Of a stretch of DNA of 64,000 nucleotides, positions 13,457-21,536 are shown in pieces. Both the position numbers and the translations under genes were made by a program. The stretch's first letter is position 1. Every line of letters begins with the position of its first letter. The stretch comes from Pantoea sp. SOD02. GTDB taxonomy: Bacteria; Pseudomonadota; Gammaproteobacteria; Enterobacterales; Enterobacteriaceae. The stretch is from positions 930,001 through 994,000 of the forward strand of contig NZ_CP102604.1 in assembly GCF_024707505.1 (NCBI RefSeq), given 5' to 3'. Below the pieces are notes generated by a model. It was not told where the DNA came from and made no database searches. It was given only the letters and a program-made list of their open reading frames with translations.

Positions 13457-14212
13457 TCAAAAGCGGTCTTTCTTCTCGCGTAGATCGGCGAAAGTTTGCC
13501 ATAACGCTGACGATGACACATTAGTGCCTAAAGCCTGTTGTAAATCAGCATCTTGCGTGCGTAAAAATAAATTTATTTCCCGCTCTAAGGCCAGTTTTGT
13601 CGGTAAAGTAATGCGGTTTTCTGCGCGTAAGTCCTTAATTTGCTGATACCTTGCCAAAATTTTAGGGTCATGGGGCAGAATAGCCGCAGCAAACTTCATA
13701 TTGGATAAAGTGTACTCATGCGCACAGCAAACAAGAGTATCTGCAGGGAGTTGATTAAGCTTCTGAAATGATTCGAACATTTGTTCTGCGGTGCCTTCAA
13801 ATAAACGTCCGCAGCCACCGGAAAACATCGTGTCTCCACAGAAAAGATAAGGAGAGCTGAAATATGAGATATGTCCTAAAGTGTGACCAGGTGTTGCGAT
13901 GACACGGAAATTTAGCCCAAGAACTGTAAATTCATCGCCTTCGGCCACAATACGCTTTGCCCCTTTATCTGCAGTTTCCTGTGGACCGAAAACCGCCAAA
14001 TCGGGATAGTGCTGCAGCAGTTCATCCACGCCGCCCACGTGATCGTGATGATGATGCGTCAGCAAAATCGCCACGGGTTGCCAATGATTGGCCCTGATTT
14101 TATCCAGCACCGGCTGTGCTTCGCCGGGATCGACAATCAGACAGTTATTGTCATCGTCCGTCAGTGTCCAGATGTAGTTATCCTGCAATGCGGGAATGCT
14201 GGTAAGATTCAT
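13457..14212 (-). CDS. gloB: GloB, hydroxyacylglutathione hydrolase (glyoxalase II)
   Basis: Metallo-beta-lactamase-fold hydrolase that converts S-D-lactoylglutathione to D-lactate and glutathione, the second step of methylglyoxal detoxification. The 251-residue protein shows the binuclear metal motif [11 protein letters not shown] (residues 51-61), the ligand [22 protein letters not shown] and the glutathione-binding CAHEYTLSN. It ends in KKDRF as in E. coli. ATG 14212 is chosen because AGAGG lies 5 nt upstream; a GTG two codons earlier is less well spaced. It is divergent from yafS. Confidence 0.97.
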   Translation of the reverse strand: MNLTSIPALQDNYIWTLTDDDNNCLIVDPGEAQPVLDKIRANHWQPVAILLTHHHHDHVGGVDELLQHYPDLAVFGPQETADKGAKRIVAEGDEFTVLGLNFRVIATPGHTLGHISYFSSPYLFCGDTMFSGGCGRLFEGTAEQMFESFQKLNQLPADTLVCCAHEYTLSNMKFAAAILPHDPKILARYQQIKDLRAENRITLPTKLALEREINLFLRTQDADLQQALGTNVSSSALWQTFADLREKKDRF

Positions 14213-14252
14213 AAACACCTCTCAGGTCGTAGAAAAAGGAAAATGGTAGAGC

Positions 14253-14987
14253 ATGAAGCCGGCTAAAACACGCCAAATCCTGACTGCACCGCGCTCCTGG
14301 CGCGATATGCCAATGGGAGACTATTTTCGCGACGCGCTCACTCAGCAACTACAGCCTTATCTCGGCAAGCTGTATGGCTTTCATATGCTTAAAATTGGCA
14401 GCCTCAGCGCAGAAATCAACACCAGCCAGTGTGCCATATCGCATCAGGTGAATGTGGGCATTGAGGGCGATGAGTTACAGGTTATCGCCAATAACACGCA
14501 ATTACCCTTTGAATCTAAATCAGTTGATGCCTGTTTGCTGGCGCACACGCTGGCGTGGAGTCAGGATCCGCACCGCGTGCTGCGCGAAGTGGATCGGGTA
14601 TTGATCGACGATGGCTGGATGATCATCAGCGGCTTCAATCCTTTCAGTCTATTAGGGATTAGCAAAGGCATTCCGGGTTTGCACTCGCGCGCGCCGTGGA
14701 GTGGACGCATGTTCAGCCAGGTTCGTCTGCTCGATTGGCTGAGCCTGCTGAATTATGAAGTGGTTTACCGCACGCGTTTTCAGGTGGTGCCGTGGCATCG
14801 GCAGGGCGGCAGGGTGATCAGCGCGCATTTACCGGCGCTCGGTTGTTTGAATATTGTGGTGGCACGTAAACGCACGTTCCCGTTAACGCCCACCAAAATG
14901 AAGAAGAATCTGAGTCAAAGCCAGCTACGTCAAACGGTTAACGTTACGCGCCAGTTTCGTGAAGTGAGGGATCAGGATTCAACCTGA
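14253..14987 (+). CDS. yafS: YafS, predicted SAM-dependent methyltransferase
   Basis: Class I methyltransferase-like protein of 244 residues. The core contains [47 protein letters not shown], the region following the SAM-binding strand in the Methyltransf_11 family. The sequence aligns throughout with E. coli YafS (MKPAR..., INxxxCAxSHQVNV, HIPALGCL). The substrate is unknown. Its last 16 bp overlap the convergent rnhA 3' end. Confidence 0.9.
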   Translation: MKPAKTRQILTAPRSWRDMPMGDYFRDALTQQLQPYLGKLYGFHMLKIGSLSAEINTSQCAISHQVNVGIEGDELQVIANNTQLPFESKSVDACLLAHTLAWSQDPHRVLREVDRVLIDDGWMIISGFNPFSLLGISKGIPGLHSRAPWSGRMFSQVRLLDWLSLLNYEVVYRTRFQVVPWHRQGGRVISAHLPALGCLNIVVARKRTFPLTPTKMKKNLSQSQLRQTVNVTRQFREVRDQDST

Positions 14988-15439
14988 TAGCCGATATCAT
15001 CCTGAGTAGGATTTCCCGCCGCGCTGCGCGCCAGTTCGTCGCAGCGTTCGTTCTCCGGATGCCCCGCGTGACCTTTTACCCATTCCCACTTAATTTCATG
15101 GTTGCTGAGCGCCACATCGAGGCGTTTCCACAGATCGACATTTTTAACCGGTTTTTTATCGGCGGTTTTCCAGCCGCGCTTCTTCCAGTTGTGGATCCAG
15201 CTGGTGATGCCCTGACGAACATATTGGCTGTCGGTACTGAGCACCACCTCACACGGCTGTTTTAACGCTTCAAGCGCCACGATAGCCGCCATCATTTCCA
15301 TGCGATTGTTGGTGGTGAGGCGATAACCCGTACTGAACTCTTTTTCATGCGCGCCATAACGCAAAATGGCGCCGTAGCCGCCGGGACCGGGATTGCCCAG
15401 GCAAGATCCATCGGTGAATATTTCTACCTGTTTGCGCAT
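14972..15439 (-). CDS. rnhA: RnhA, ribonuclease HI
   Basis: Endonuclease that degrades the RNA strand of RNA:DNA hybrids, including R-loops and primers. The 155-residue length equals E. coli RNase HI. All active-site residues are in place: D10, E48, D70, H124 and D134. The handle region [20 protein letters not shown] is also conserved. ATG 15439 gives [12 protein letters not shown]; an upstream in-frame start adds eight residues absent from the family. It is divergent from dnaQ with a 53-bp shared promoter region, the classic rnhA-dnaQ arrangement. Confidence 0.98.
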   Translation of the reverse strand: MRKQVEIFTDGSCLGNPGPGGYGAILRYGAHEKEFSTGYRLTTNNRMEMMAAIVALEALKQPCEVVLSTDSQYVRQGITSWIHNWKKRGWKTADKKPVKNVDLWKRLDVALSNHEIKWEWVKGHAGHPENERCDELARSAAGNPTQDDIGYQVES

Positions 15440-15492
15440 CTCTGGTAGACTTCCTTCTGACAAAACGCCAAGTCTGACATAAAACGAGTCCT

Positions 15493-16224
15493 ATGAGCAC
15501 TGCAAATAACCGCCAGATCGTCCTCGATACCGAAACCACCGGCATGAACATGATCGGTGTGCATTATGAAGGACATCGCATCATTGAAATTGGTGCGGTT
15601 GAGGTGATCAACCGTCGCCTGACCGGCAACAACTTCCACATGTATCTGAAGCCTGATCGGCTGGTGGATCCGGAAGCGTTCGGCGTTCACGGTATCGCCG
15701 ACGAATTCCTACTCGATAAGCCGATGTTTGCGGATATCGCCGACGAATTCCTTGAGTACATCCGTGGCGCGGAGCTGGTGATTCATAACGCATCGTTCGA
15801 TATCGGCTTTATGGATTACGAATTCGGCATGCTGAAGCGGGATATCGGCAAAACCGAAACCATCTGCCAGATCACCGATAGCCTGGCGATGGCGCGTAAG
15901 ATGTATCCCGGCAAGCGCAACAGCCTCGATGCGTTGTGCAACCGTTATGAGATAGACAACAGCAAGCGTACGTTGCACGGCGCACTGCTCGATGCCGAGA
16001 TTCTGGCCGAAGTGTTCCTGATGATGACCGGTGGTCAGACTTCGCTGGCGTTTTCACTCGATGGTGAGCAGAACAATCAGGGCGGCGGTGAGAACATTCA
16101 GCGGATAGTGCGTCCGAGTTCAGGCCTGCGCGTGGTCAGCGCCAGCGATGAAGAGATTATTGCGCACGAAGGTCGTCTGGATTTAGTGCAGAAGAAGGGC
16201 GGTAGCTGCCTGTGGCGTGTGTAA
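15493..16224 (+). CDS. dnaQ: DnaQ, DNA polymerase III epsilon subunit (3'-5' proofreading exonuclease)
   Basis: Proofreading subunit of the replicative polymerase, bridging alpha and theta. The 243 residues carry the DEDDh exonuclease motifs: D12 and E14 (LDTETTG), D103 (NASFDIGF), H162 and D167 (HGALLDAE). The internal clamp-binding motif QTSLAF lies at 182-187, and the flexible C-terminal tail that contacts alpha follows, ending in a tryptophan-containing LWRV segment. Length and motifs match E. coli. A tRNA-Asp gene follows. Confidence 0.98.
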   Translation: MSTANNRQIVLDTETTGMNMIGVHYEGHRIIEIGAVEVINRRLTGNNFHMYLKPDRLVDPEAFGVHGIADEFLLDKPMFADIADEFLEYIRGAELVIHNASFDIGFMDYEFGMLKRDIGKTETICQITDSLAMARKMYPGKRNSLDALCNRYEIDNSKRTLHGALLDAEILAEVFLMMTGGQTSLAFSLDGEQNNQGGGENIQRIVRPSSGLRVVSASDEEIIAHEGRLDLVQKKGGSCLWRV

Positions 16225-16299
16225 AACGGCTGATTTTGCGTGGAAAATCGACGTTAAGCTGAAAAAAACGCCAAACGAAACATTCCCACATAAAAAGCG

Positions 16300-16328
16300 T
16301 TGACGGGTACGAGAGCTGCTATTAATAT
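16300..16328 (+). promoter_or_regulatory. Promoter of the second tRNA-Asp gene
   Basis: TTGACG (16300-16305), 17-bp spacer and TAATAT (16323-16328), then the GC-rich GCGCC discriminator typical of stringently controlled stable-RNA promoters. Confidence 0.85.
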
Positions 16329-16358
16329 GCGCCTCGTTCTCGACGGGGAACAAAGCGC

Positions 16359-16435
16359 GGAGCGGTAGTTCAGTTGGTTAGAATACCTGCCTGTCACGCA
16401 GGGGGTCGCGGGTTCGAGCCCCGTCCGTTCCGCCA
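16359..16435 (+). tRNA. aspV: tRNA-Asp (anticodon GTC)
   Basis: A 77-nt tRNA identical to that at 7669-7745, with CCA encoded. Its position directly after dnaQ is that of E. coli aspV. It has its own promoter and terminator, so it is a monocistronic unit. Confidence 0.97.
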
Positions 16436-16447
16436 ATCTATTTAAAG

Positions 16448-16476
16448 AAGCCGATGCAGAAATGCATCGGCTTTTT
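16448..16476 (+). terminator. Terminator of aspV
   Basis: AAGCCGATGCA, GAAA tetraloop and TGCATCGGCTT, then TTT. A strong 11-bp stem 12 bp after the tRNA. Confidence 0.92.
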
Positions 16477-16493
16477 GCTTTTTCCAAACCGAC

Positions 16494-16517
16494 GTAGGGT
16501 CGCCATTCATGGCGACC
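16494..16517. repeat. Intergenic hairpin repeat, GTAGGG family
   Basis: GTAGGGTCGCCATTCATGGCGACC: a GTAG lead, then a perfect 9-bp-arm palindrome around TC. This is one of about eleven copies in the window, all intergenic. It lies between the aspV terminator and the 3' end of hpxC. Confidence 0.85.
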
Positions 16518-16526
16518 ATTACCAAC

Positions 16527-18020
16527 TTAATCCTTCTGCACCGCCACCGTCGTGCGATACGCCGCCACAGACTCTTCGCGGTCCGCGCGCGCCAGCCAGC
16601 GATAGCAGCCTGCACCCAAGGCCACACCGATAAACCAGCTAAAGTTCGCCACCGCATGCAGTGAAGGAATAAAGCTGATCACCAGACAAATGCCCACCGA
16701 CGGCAGCAGCGCAGCAATCGCTTTCGGATTGAAGCCGCCGCGATACCAGTAACGTCCTTTTGGCGTGTCATCAAACAGGTCGTCAACGTAAACTTTGCTG
16801 CGTTTAATCAGATAGAAATCAGCCACCAGGATGCCGAACAGCGGCCCAATGAACGAGCCCAGTACATCCAGCGTGTAGTGGATCAATTCTGGCGACTGGA
16901 ACAGGTTCCACGGCGTCAGTAACACCGAGCCAACCGCTGCGATCATGCCACCGGTGCGGAAGCTGATTTTCTGTGGTGAGCAGTTAGAGAAGTCGAACGC
17001 TGGCGAGACAAAGTTCGCCACAATATTAATGCCGATGGTAGCGATAATCATGGTCAGCAGGCCAATCGCCACCGCCACGTTGTTACCCACCATGCTGACG
17101 GTCTCAATCGGATCGGTGATCATTCTGCCGAACAGCGATTGGGTACCGGAAACAATCACCACGGTGACAATCGAGAACAGCAAGAAGTTGAACGGTAAGC
17201 CCCAGCGGTTGCCGCGACGAATTTCGCCCATGCTTTTGCCGTAACGCGAGAAGTCTCCAAAATTCAGCAGCGGACCGGAGAAGTAGGAGACCACCAGCGC
17301 GGTGGCGGTGATCATCTGCCAGGTTTGCTCGCCAGTGCTCAACTGCTTGCTGGCCAGCGTGAAGGAGATACCGTCAAAACCGGTTTTGTATACAATCCAG
17401 CCCGCCAGCGCCACCATCACCACATACACCGCCGGACCGGCGACATCGATAAAGCGTTTAATCGCGCTCATGCCGTGCCAGAACACCATCGCCTGCAGCA
17501 ACCACATCACGCCGAAACAGCACCAGCCCAACTGTGATAAGCCGAGCCAGCTGCTTTGCGTCATGCTGCTAAGGGTTGGGAAGAACTTCAGCAGCACCAG
17601 CATCAGCGCGTTGGCCGCCAGATAAGTCTGGATGCCGTACCACGCGAAAGCGATCAGCCCGCGGATAATCGCCGGGATATTCGCGCCGAACACACCAAAT
17701 GCCTGGCGCGAAATCACCGCATAGGGCACGCCCGCCATCTGGCTCGGCTTGGCCACCAGATTGGCGCACAGCTGCACAATGCAGATGCCCACTAACAAGC
17801 ACAGCAGCACCTGCCAGCTCGCCAGCCCAAGGGTAAAGAAGCTGGCGGCCACCACATAGCCGCCCATGCTGTGCACGTCCGACATCCAGAAAGAAAAGAT
17901 GTTGTACCACGACCAGTTCTGGTCGCGCGTCGGCGCCAGATCTTCGTTACACAGGCGTGGACTGTATTGCGCGTTGGCTTCAGAGGCCACCGCAGAGGTC
18001 ACTTCAGAATGATTTGGCAT
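16527..18020 (-). CDS. hpxC: HpxC, allantoin permease (NCS1 nucleobase:cation symporter)
   Basis: Inner-membrane NCS1-family symporter of 497 residues with about 12 helices, related to Mhp1 and PucI. Family signatures: NEDLAPTRDQNWSWYNIFSFWMSD before helix 1, the helix-3 segment AFAWYGIQTYLAANAL and helix-6 region SYFSGPLLNFGDFSRYGKS. The substrate is inferred as allantoin because the gene is divergent from a regulator-racemase-allantoinase operon, the hpxC/hpxSAB layout of Klebsiella. AGAGGAG precedes the ATG at 18020. A sigma-54-like promoter and GTATAC operators lie upstream. Confidence 0.88.
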   Translation of the reverse strand: MPNHSEVTSAVASEANAQYSPRLCNEDLAPTRDQNWSWYNIFSFWMSDVHSMGGYVVAASFFTLGLASWQVLLCLLVGICIVQLCANLVAKPSQMAGVPYAVISRQAFGVFGANIPAIIRGLIAFAWYGIQTYLAANALMLVLLKFFPTLSSMTQSSWLGLSQLGWCCFGVMWLLQAMVFWHGMSAIKRFIDVAGPAVYVVMVALAGWIVYKTGFDGISFTLASKQLSTGEQTWQMITATALVVSYFSGPLLNFGDFSRYGKSMGEIRRGNRWGLPFNFLLFSIVTVVIVSGTQSLFGRMITDPIETVSMVGNNVAVAIGLLTMIIATIGINIVANFVSPAFDFSNCSPQKISFRTGGMIAAVGSVLLTPWNLFQSPELIHYTLDVLGSFIGPLFGILVADFYLIKRSKVYVDDLFDDTPKGRYWYRGGFNPKAIAALLPSVGICLVISFIPSLHAVANFSWFIGVALGAGCYRWLARADREESVAAYRTTVAVQKD

Positions 18021-18073
18021 GAAACCTGCTCCTCTCTACATCATGGAATAATAATCACATCGTGAAACGGTAT

Positions 18074-18089
18074 TGCAGGATCCAGGCCA
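18074..18089 (-). promoter_or_regulatory. Candidate sigma-54 promoter of hpxC
   Basis: The minus strand reads TGGCCTGGATCCTGCA, with GG and GC correctly spaced for -24/-12 and 9 of 11 consensus positions matching TGGCAC-N5-TTGCA. The predicted start is about 40 bp before the hpxC ATG. Weaker than the hpxF site but consistent with nitrogen control. Confidence 0.5.
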
Positions 18090-18100
18090 GAATTGATTTC

Positions 18101-18131
18101 TTGTATACAAAAAATTAATTTCACGTATACG
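18101..18131. promoter_or_regulatory. Paired GTATAC operators, probable HpxS binding sites
   Basis: Two palindromes, TTGTATACAA (18101-18110) and CGTATACG (18124-18131), have centres 22 bp apart, about two helical turns. They lie between divergent hpxC and hpxS. GntR/FCD regulators favour such short palindromes, so autogenous and divergent control by HpxS is inferred. Confidence 0.6.
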
Positions 18132-18165
18132 ATGTGCAGCACACAGTCACTTACCGGAGCAGGTA

Positions 18166-18888
18166 ATGAAGAGTGAAACAGGCCAGAAAACGGCTGCCGA
18201 TCTGAACGATCGCGATGAACCTATCTATCAGGCGCTGCTGACCGCCATCGTTGAGCATCAGTTGCCGCCTGGCAGTAAATTGCCGGAAGAAGCGTTATCA
18301 GACGTCTTCGGCGTGAGCCGCACCGGCATCCGCAAGGTGCTGCAACGCCTCGCCGCGGTGCAAATGATCACCTTGTCGCCCCGACGTGGTGCACAGGTGG
18401 CGACGCCGGGCGTTGATGAAGCCCGCGACATCTTTGCCACCCGCAGTTTATTAGAGTGCGCCAATTTGCCAGCGGTGCTGAGCCACGTACAGGCACCGCA
18501 CTTAGCGGCGCTTGGCGTGCTAATTGAAGAAGAGCAGCAAGCACACGACCAGCACGATGGTGCCGCCGCGATTCGTCTCTCCGCCGCTTTTCATATTCAG
18601 CTGCAGGCGATCTCCGGCAACGAAGTGCTCACCGATATGGTGACGCGCCTGACCCAGCGTTCATCGCTGGTCATCGCCGCTTACGGTGCACCGTGGCAGC
18701 GCGGCTGCCGTTGCGATCATCACGATCGGCTGGTGGATCTGCTGCGGCAAAAAGATCTGCCGGCGTTGACTGCCGCACTGCAGCATCACTTCGAACACAT
18801 TGTTGCCAGCCTGCACTTTGAGCGCAGCGGCGAAACCTTGCCTGATTTCACCCGGTTATTTGCCGGTAACAAAGGAGCGGCATCATGA
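18166..18888 (+). CDS. hpxS: HpxS, GntR/FadR-family transcriptional regulator
   Basis: Regulator of 240 residues. The N-terminal GntR winged helix (about residues 18-80, ALSDVFGVSRTGIRKVLQRLAAVQMITLSPRRGAQV in part) is followed by an all-helical FCD ligand-binding domain. The AFHIQLQAISGN and HHDRLVDLL segments hold the histidine metal/ligand positions of that fold. It starts behind GGAGCAGG and overlaps the racemase by ATGA. Homologous hpxS opens the hpxSAB operon in Klebsiella. The ligand is probably an allantoin-pathway intermediate, which is an inference. Confidence 0.88.
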   Translation: MKSETGQKTAADLNDRDEPIYQALLTAIVEHQLPPGSKLPEEALSDVFGVSRTGIRKVLQRLAAVQMITLSPRRGAQVATPGVDEARDIFATRSLLECANLPAVLSHVQAPHLAALGVLIEEEQQAHDQHDGAAAIRLSAAFHIQLQAISGNEVLTDMVTRLTQRSSLVIAAYGAPWQRGCRCDHHDRLVDLLRQKDLPALTAALQHHFEHIVASLHFERSGETLPDFTRLFAGNKGAAS

Positions 18889-19616
18889 GCCTGATTCAGG
18901 TCATCAATCCCAACACCAGCTTAGCGATGACGGAAACCATTGGCGCCGCCGCGCGCGCCGTCGCCGCGCCGGGCACTGAGATTCTGGCGGTGTGTCCAAC
19001 GCACGGCGTGGAGTCGATTGAAGGGCATTTTGATGAAGCCATCGCGGCAATTGGCGTGCTGGAGCAGGTGAAACGCGGCAAAGCGCAAGGCGTGAGCGGC
19101 CATATCATTGCTTGCTTCGGCGATCCGGGATTACTGGCGGCGCGTGAGCTGGCGAGCGGACCGGTGATTGGCATCGCCGAAGCGGCCATGCAGACCGCCA
19201 CGCTGGTGGCGACGCGCTTTTCGATTGTCACCACCTTGCCGCGTACGTTGGTGATAGCGCGCCATCTGCTGCAGCAATATGGCTTCACTCACCATTGCGC
19301 TGCGCTGCACGCCATCGATCTGCCGGTGCTGGCGCTGGAAGACGGCAGCGGCGTGGCACAGGAGAAAGTCCGTCAGCGCTGCATGCAGGCCAAACGCGAA
19401 GATGGCAGCGGCGCGATAGTGTTGGGCTGTGGCGGCATGGCCACGCTGGCGCAGGATCTCACTAAAGAGCTGGGAATACCGGTGATCGACGGCGTCAGCG
19501 CCGCAGTAAAAATGGTGGAGTCGCTGGTGGCGTTAGGCTTTGGCACCAGCAAGCACGGCGATCTCGATTATCCCCTCGAAAAACCGCTCAGCGGAGCCTT
19601 TCAGCACCTAAACTAA
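18885..19616 (+). CDS. hpxA: HpxA, allantoin racemase (Asp/Glu/hydantoin racemase family)
   Basis: Interconverts R- and S-allantoin so that the stereospecific allantoinase can use both. The 243-residue protein has the two racemase cysteines in the expected contexts, IIACFGDPG (Cys77) and VLGCGGM (Cys182). Conserved NPNTS near the N-terminus binds the substrate carboxyl or amide in the family. ATG overlaps the hpxS stop as ATGA. Hydantoin racemase is the family name; allantoin is assigned from the neighbouring hpxB and hpxC. Confidence 0.88.
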   Translation: MSLIQVINPNTSLAMTETIGAAARAVAAPGTEILAVCPTHGVESIEGHFDEAIAAIGVLEQVKRGKAQGVSGHIIACFGDPGLLAARELASGPVIGIAEAAMQTATLVATRFSIVTTLPRTLVIARHLLQQYGFTHHCAALHAIDLPVLALEDGSGVAQEKVRQRCMQAKREDGSGAIVLGCGGMATLAQDLTKELGIPVIDGVSAAVKMVESLVALGFGTSKHGDLDYPLEKPLSGAFQHLN

Positions 19617-19645
19617 CCACTGGTTGAGCGACAGGAACTTACAGA

Positions 19646-20605
19646 ATGAATGATGTATCTGGAAAGAAAGAGTACAGCTTCAACAAAAACTATCCACGCG
19701 ATCTGATCGGCTATGCCGGCAACCCGCCGCATGCGCAGTGGCCGGGCAAAGCGCGCGTCGCGGTGCAGTTTGTTCTTAATTACGAAGAGGGTGCTGAGAA
19801 TAACGTGTTGCATGGCGACGCCGGTTCCGAGCAGTTTCTTTCCGATATTATCGGTGCGGCCAGCTACGCCGATCGTCATATGTCGATGGATTCGCTGTAT
19901 GAATACGGCTCGCGCGCCGGTTTCTGGCGCATTCACAATGAGTTTCAAAAGCGCGGTTTACCGCTAACGGTGTTTGGCGTGGCGATGGCGCTGGCGCGTC
20001 ATCCGGACATCGTCGAAGCGATTAAAGCGGCGGATTACGACGTGGTGAGCCACGGCTGGCGCTGGATCCACTATCAGGCGATGGACGCAAAAACCGAGCG
20101 CCAGCACATGCAGCAGGCGGTCGACGTGTTAACCGATCTGTTCGGCAAAGCGCCAACCGGCTGGTACACCGGCCGCGACAGCCCAAACACCCGACGTTTA
20201 GTGGTCGAGCAGGGCGGTTTCAGCTATGACAGCGACTATTACGGCGACGATTTACCGTTCTGGACGCAAGTCACTTGTCAGGACGGCACGGTCAAACCGC
20301 ATCTCATCATCCCTTACACGCTGGAGTGCAACGACATGCGCTTCGCCTCGCCGCAGGGCTTCAACACCGCGGAGCAGTTCTTTACCTATCTGCGCGACAC
20401 CTTTGATGTGCTGTACGAAGAGGGCGAAACCGCACCTAAGATGATGTCGATTGGCATGCACTGTCGTTTGCTGGGACGTCCGGGGAAATTCCGAGGCTTG
20501 CAGCGCTTCCTCGATCACATCCAGCAGCATGAAGATGTATGGGTGTGTACGCGTCAGCAGATCGCCGATCACTGGATCGAAACGCATCCGGCACCAACAT
20601 CCTGA
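19646..20605 (+). CDS. hpxB: HpxB, allantoinase of the PuuE polysaccharide-deacetylase-like family
   Basis: Hydrolyses allantoin to allantoate. The 319-residue protein is the PuuE type, unrelated to metal-dependent amidohydrolase allantoinases. Diagnostic stretches: NYPRDLIGYAGNPPHAQWPGKARVAVQFVLNYEEGAE, SMDSLYEYGSRAGFWRI, SHGWRWIHY and GWYTGRDSPNTR. It is the last gene of the hpxSAB operon (29-bp gap after hpxA). A repeat-rich 545-bp region follows. Confidence 0.92.
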   Translation: MNDVSGKKEYSFNKNYPRDLIGYAGNPPHAQWPGKARVAVQFVLNYEEGAENNVLHGDAGSEQFLSDIIGAASYADRHMSMDSLYEYGSRAGFWRIHNEFQKRGLPLTVFGVAMALARHPDIVEAIKAADYDVVSHGWRWIHYQAMDAKTERQHMQQAVDVLTDLFGKAPTGWYTGRDSPNTRRLVVEQGGFSYDSDYYGDDLPFWTQVTCQDGTVKPHLIIPYTLECNDMRFASPQGFNTAEQFFTYLRDTFDVLYEEGETAPKMMSIGMHCRLLGRPGKFRGLQRFLDHIQQHEDVWVCTRQQIADHWIETHPAPTS

Positions 20606-20630
20606 ATTTGTAGGGTCGCCATTTATGGCG

Positions 20631-21114
20631 TAATGCCGCTCAGTTAAGCGCAGAGCGACTTTCGTTCGCCATGTGCTGAGGCAGTTGCAGCACCTTCGTG
20701 CGGCGACCGAGCAGAGGACGCCTGGCCGCGCCCTCTGCACTCCCGGGCCCTGCGCCAGCCCAACCCGCCGCTTCGCGGTACCTTCACTCATTCACGATTC
20801 CTGACGGACCGGCGGCGATTCGCTCCTGCTCAGCGCCGCCTCTCGCCGCATCCATGCGGCTCGCCCTGGAATCCCTCAATCGTTCAGCGGGTTAGGATGT
20901 CGCCTCAACACCCGCGCTGCAGCAACTATGCATTTTCCTGATTCTCCATTGCTACGAACACCGTAGGGTTGCCATTCATGGCGACCTGGTGCGCATGAAT
21001 ACGTTCCCAACGAAAAACCATCCCGGCCGCCTGCTTCACGCATTCTGAAACTGCCAGATGCCTTGCGGGTGGAATCCCTGCGATGCCTGTACACTGCTTA
21101 TCTGACGAGCATTA
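20631..21114. mobile_element. IS4-end mini-element (MITE-like), copy A, with 14-bp target duplication
   Basis: A 484-bp non-coding element with imperfect terminal inverted repeats: TAATGCCGCTCAGTTAAGCG at the left, and TAATGCTCGTCAGATAAGC reading inward from the right. These resemble the right end of the IS4-type remnants at 41727 and 43856 (TAATGCCAGTCAGTTAAGCC). It is flanked by a perfect 14-bp direct repeat, CGCCATTTATGGCG, at 20617-20630 and 21115-21128. That repeat is the core of a GTAGGG-family hairpin, so the element inserted into such a hairpin. The internal 20631-21003 stretch is about 91% identical, inverted, to 32135-32507. It also contains another hairpin at 20963-20986. This accounts for the gene-free interval between hpxB and hpxZ. 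Confidence 0.8.
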
Positions 21115-21150
21115 CGCCATTTATGGCGACCGATTTATCCCGCTAACAAC

Positions 21151-21534
21151 TTAACTCATCAAACTCACCTGCGCCGCGACGATCCGCCATCCGCACGGCA
21201 ATCGCACCCACGTCTGCTGCTGGCGTCCAATCTTCTCCACGCCTTCACGCGTAAACTCGGTGCTGCACACCGCATAGTCATCGCCAAAGGTGGTAATCAC
21301 CGTATTACGTAACTCGCGCTCCAACCCTTTCGACGGACGTGCCGCGCGGAAAGCGCGAATCTCATCAATGCCATACAAATTCTCGCCCGCGCCCAAACGA
21401 ACGGTGCGTTTATCGTGCCAGAACAGCTCATCCAGCACTTCAACGTCATTGCTAATCAACGCCTGCTCGTAGCGGTAAAAGGCGGCGGTGACTTCGGCGA
21501 GCACTGCCGGGCGATCAATATGTTCAGGTGTCAT
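21151..21534 (-). CDS. hpxZ: HpxZ, DUF3225 / SnoaL-like protein of the oxalurate-oxamate operon
   Basis: Small NTF2-like-fold protein of 127 residues. The sequence YRYEQALISNDVEVLDELFWHDKRTVRLGAGENLYGIDEIRAFRAARP is typical of the AtzH/DUF3225 group that accompanies amidase-plus-GatC-like pairs. Its precise role is unknown; association with the HpxXY amidase complex is inferred from operon position. It is the last gene of hpxWXYZ, 2 bp after hpxY. Confidence 0.88.
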   Translation of the reverse strand: MTPEHIDRPAVLAEVTAAFYRYEQALISNDVEVLDELFWHDKRTVRLGAGENLYGIDEIRAFRAARPSKGLERELRNTVITTFGDDYAVCSTEFTREGVEKIGRQQQTWVRLPCGWRIVAAQVSLMS

Positions 21535-21536
21535 CT

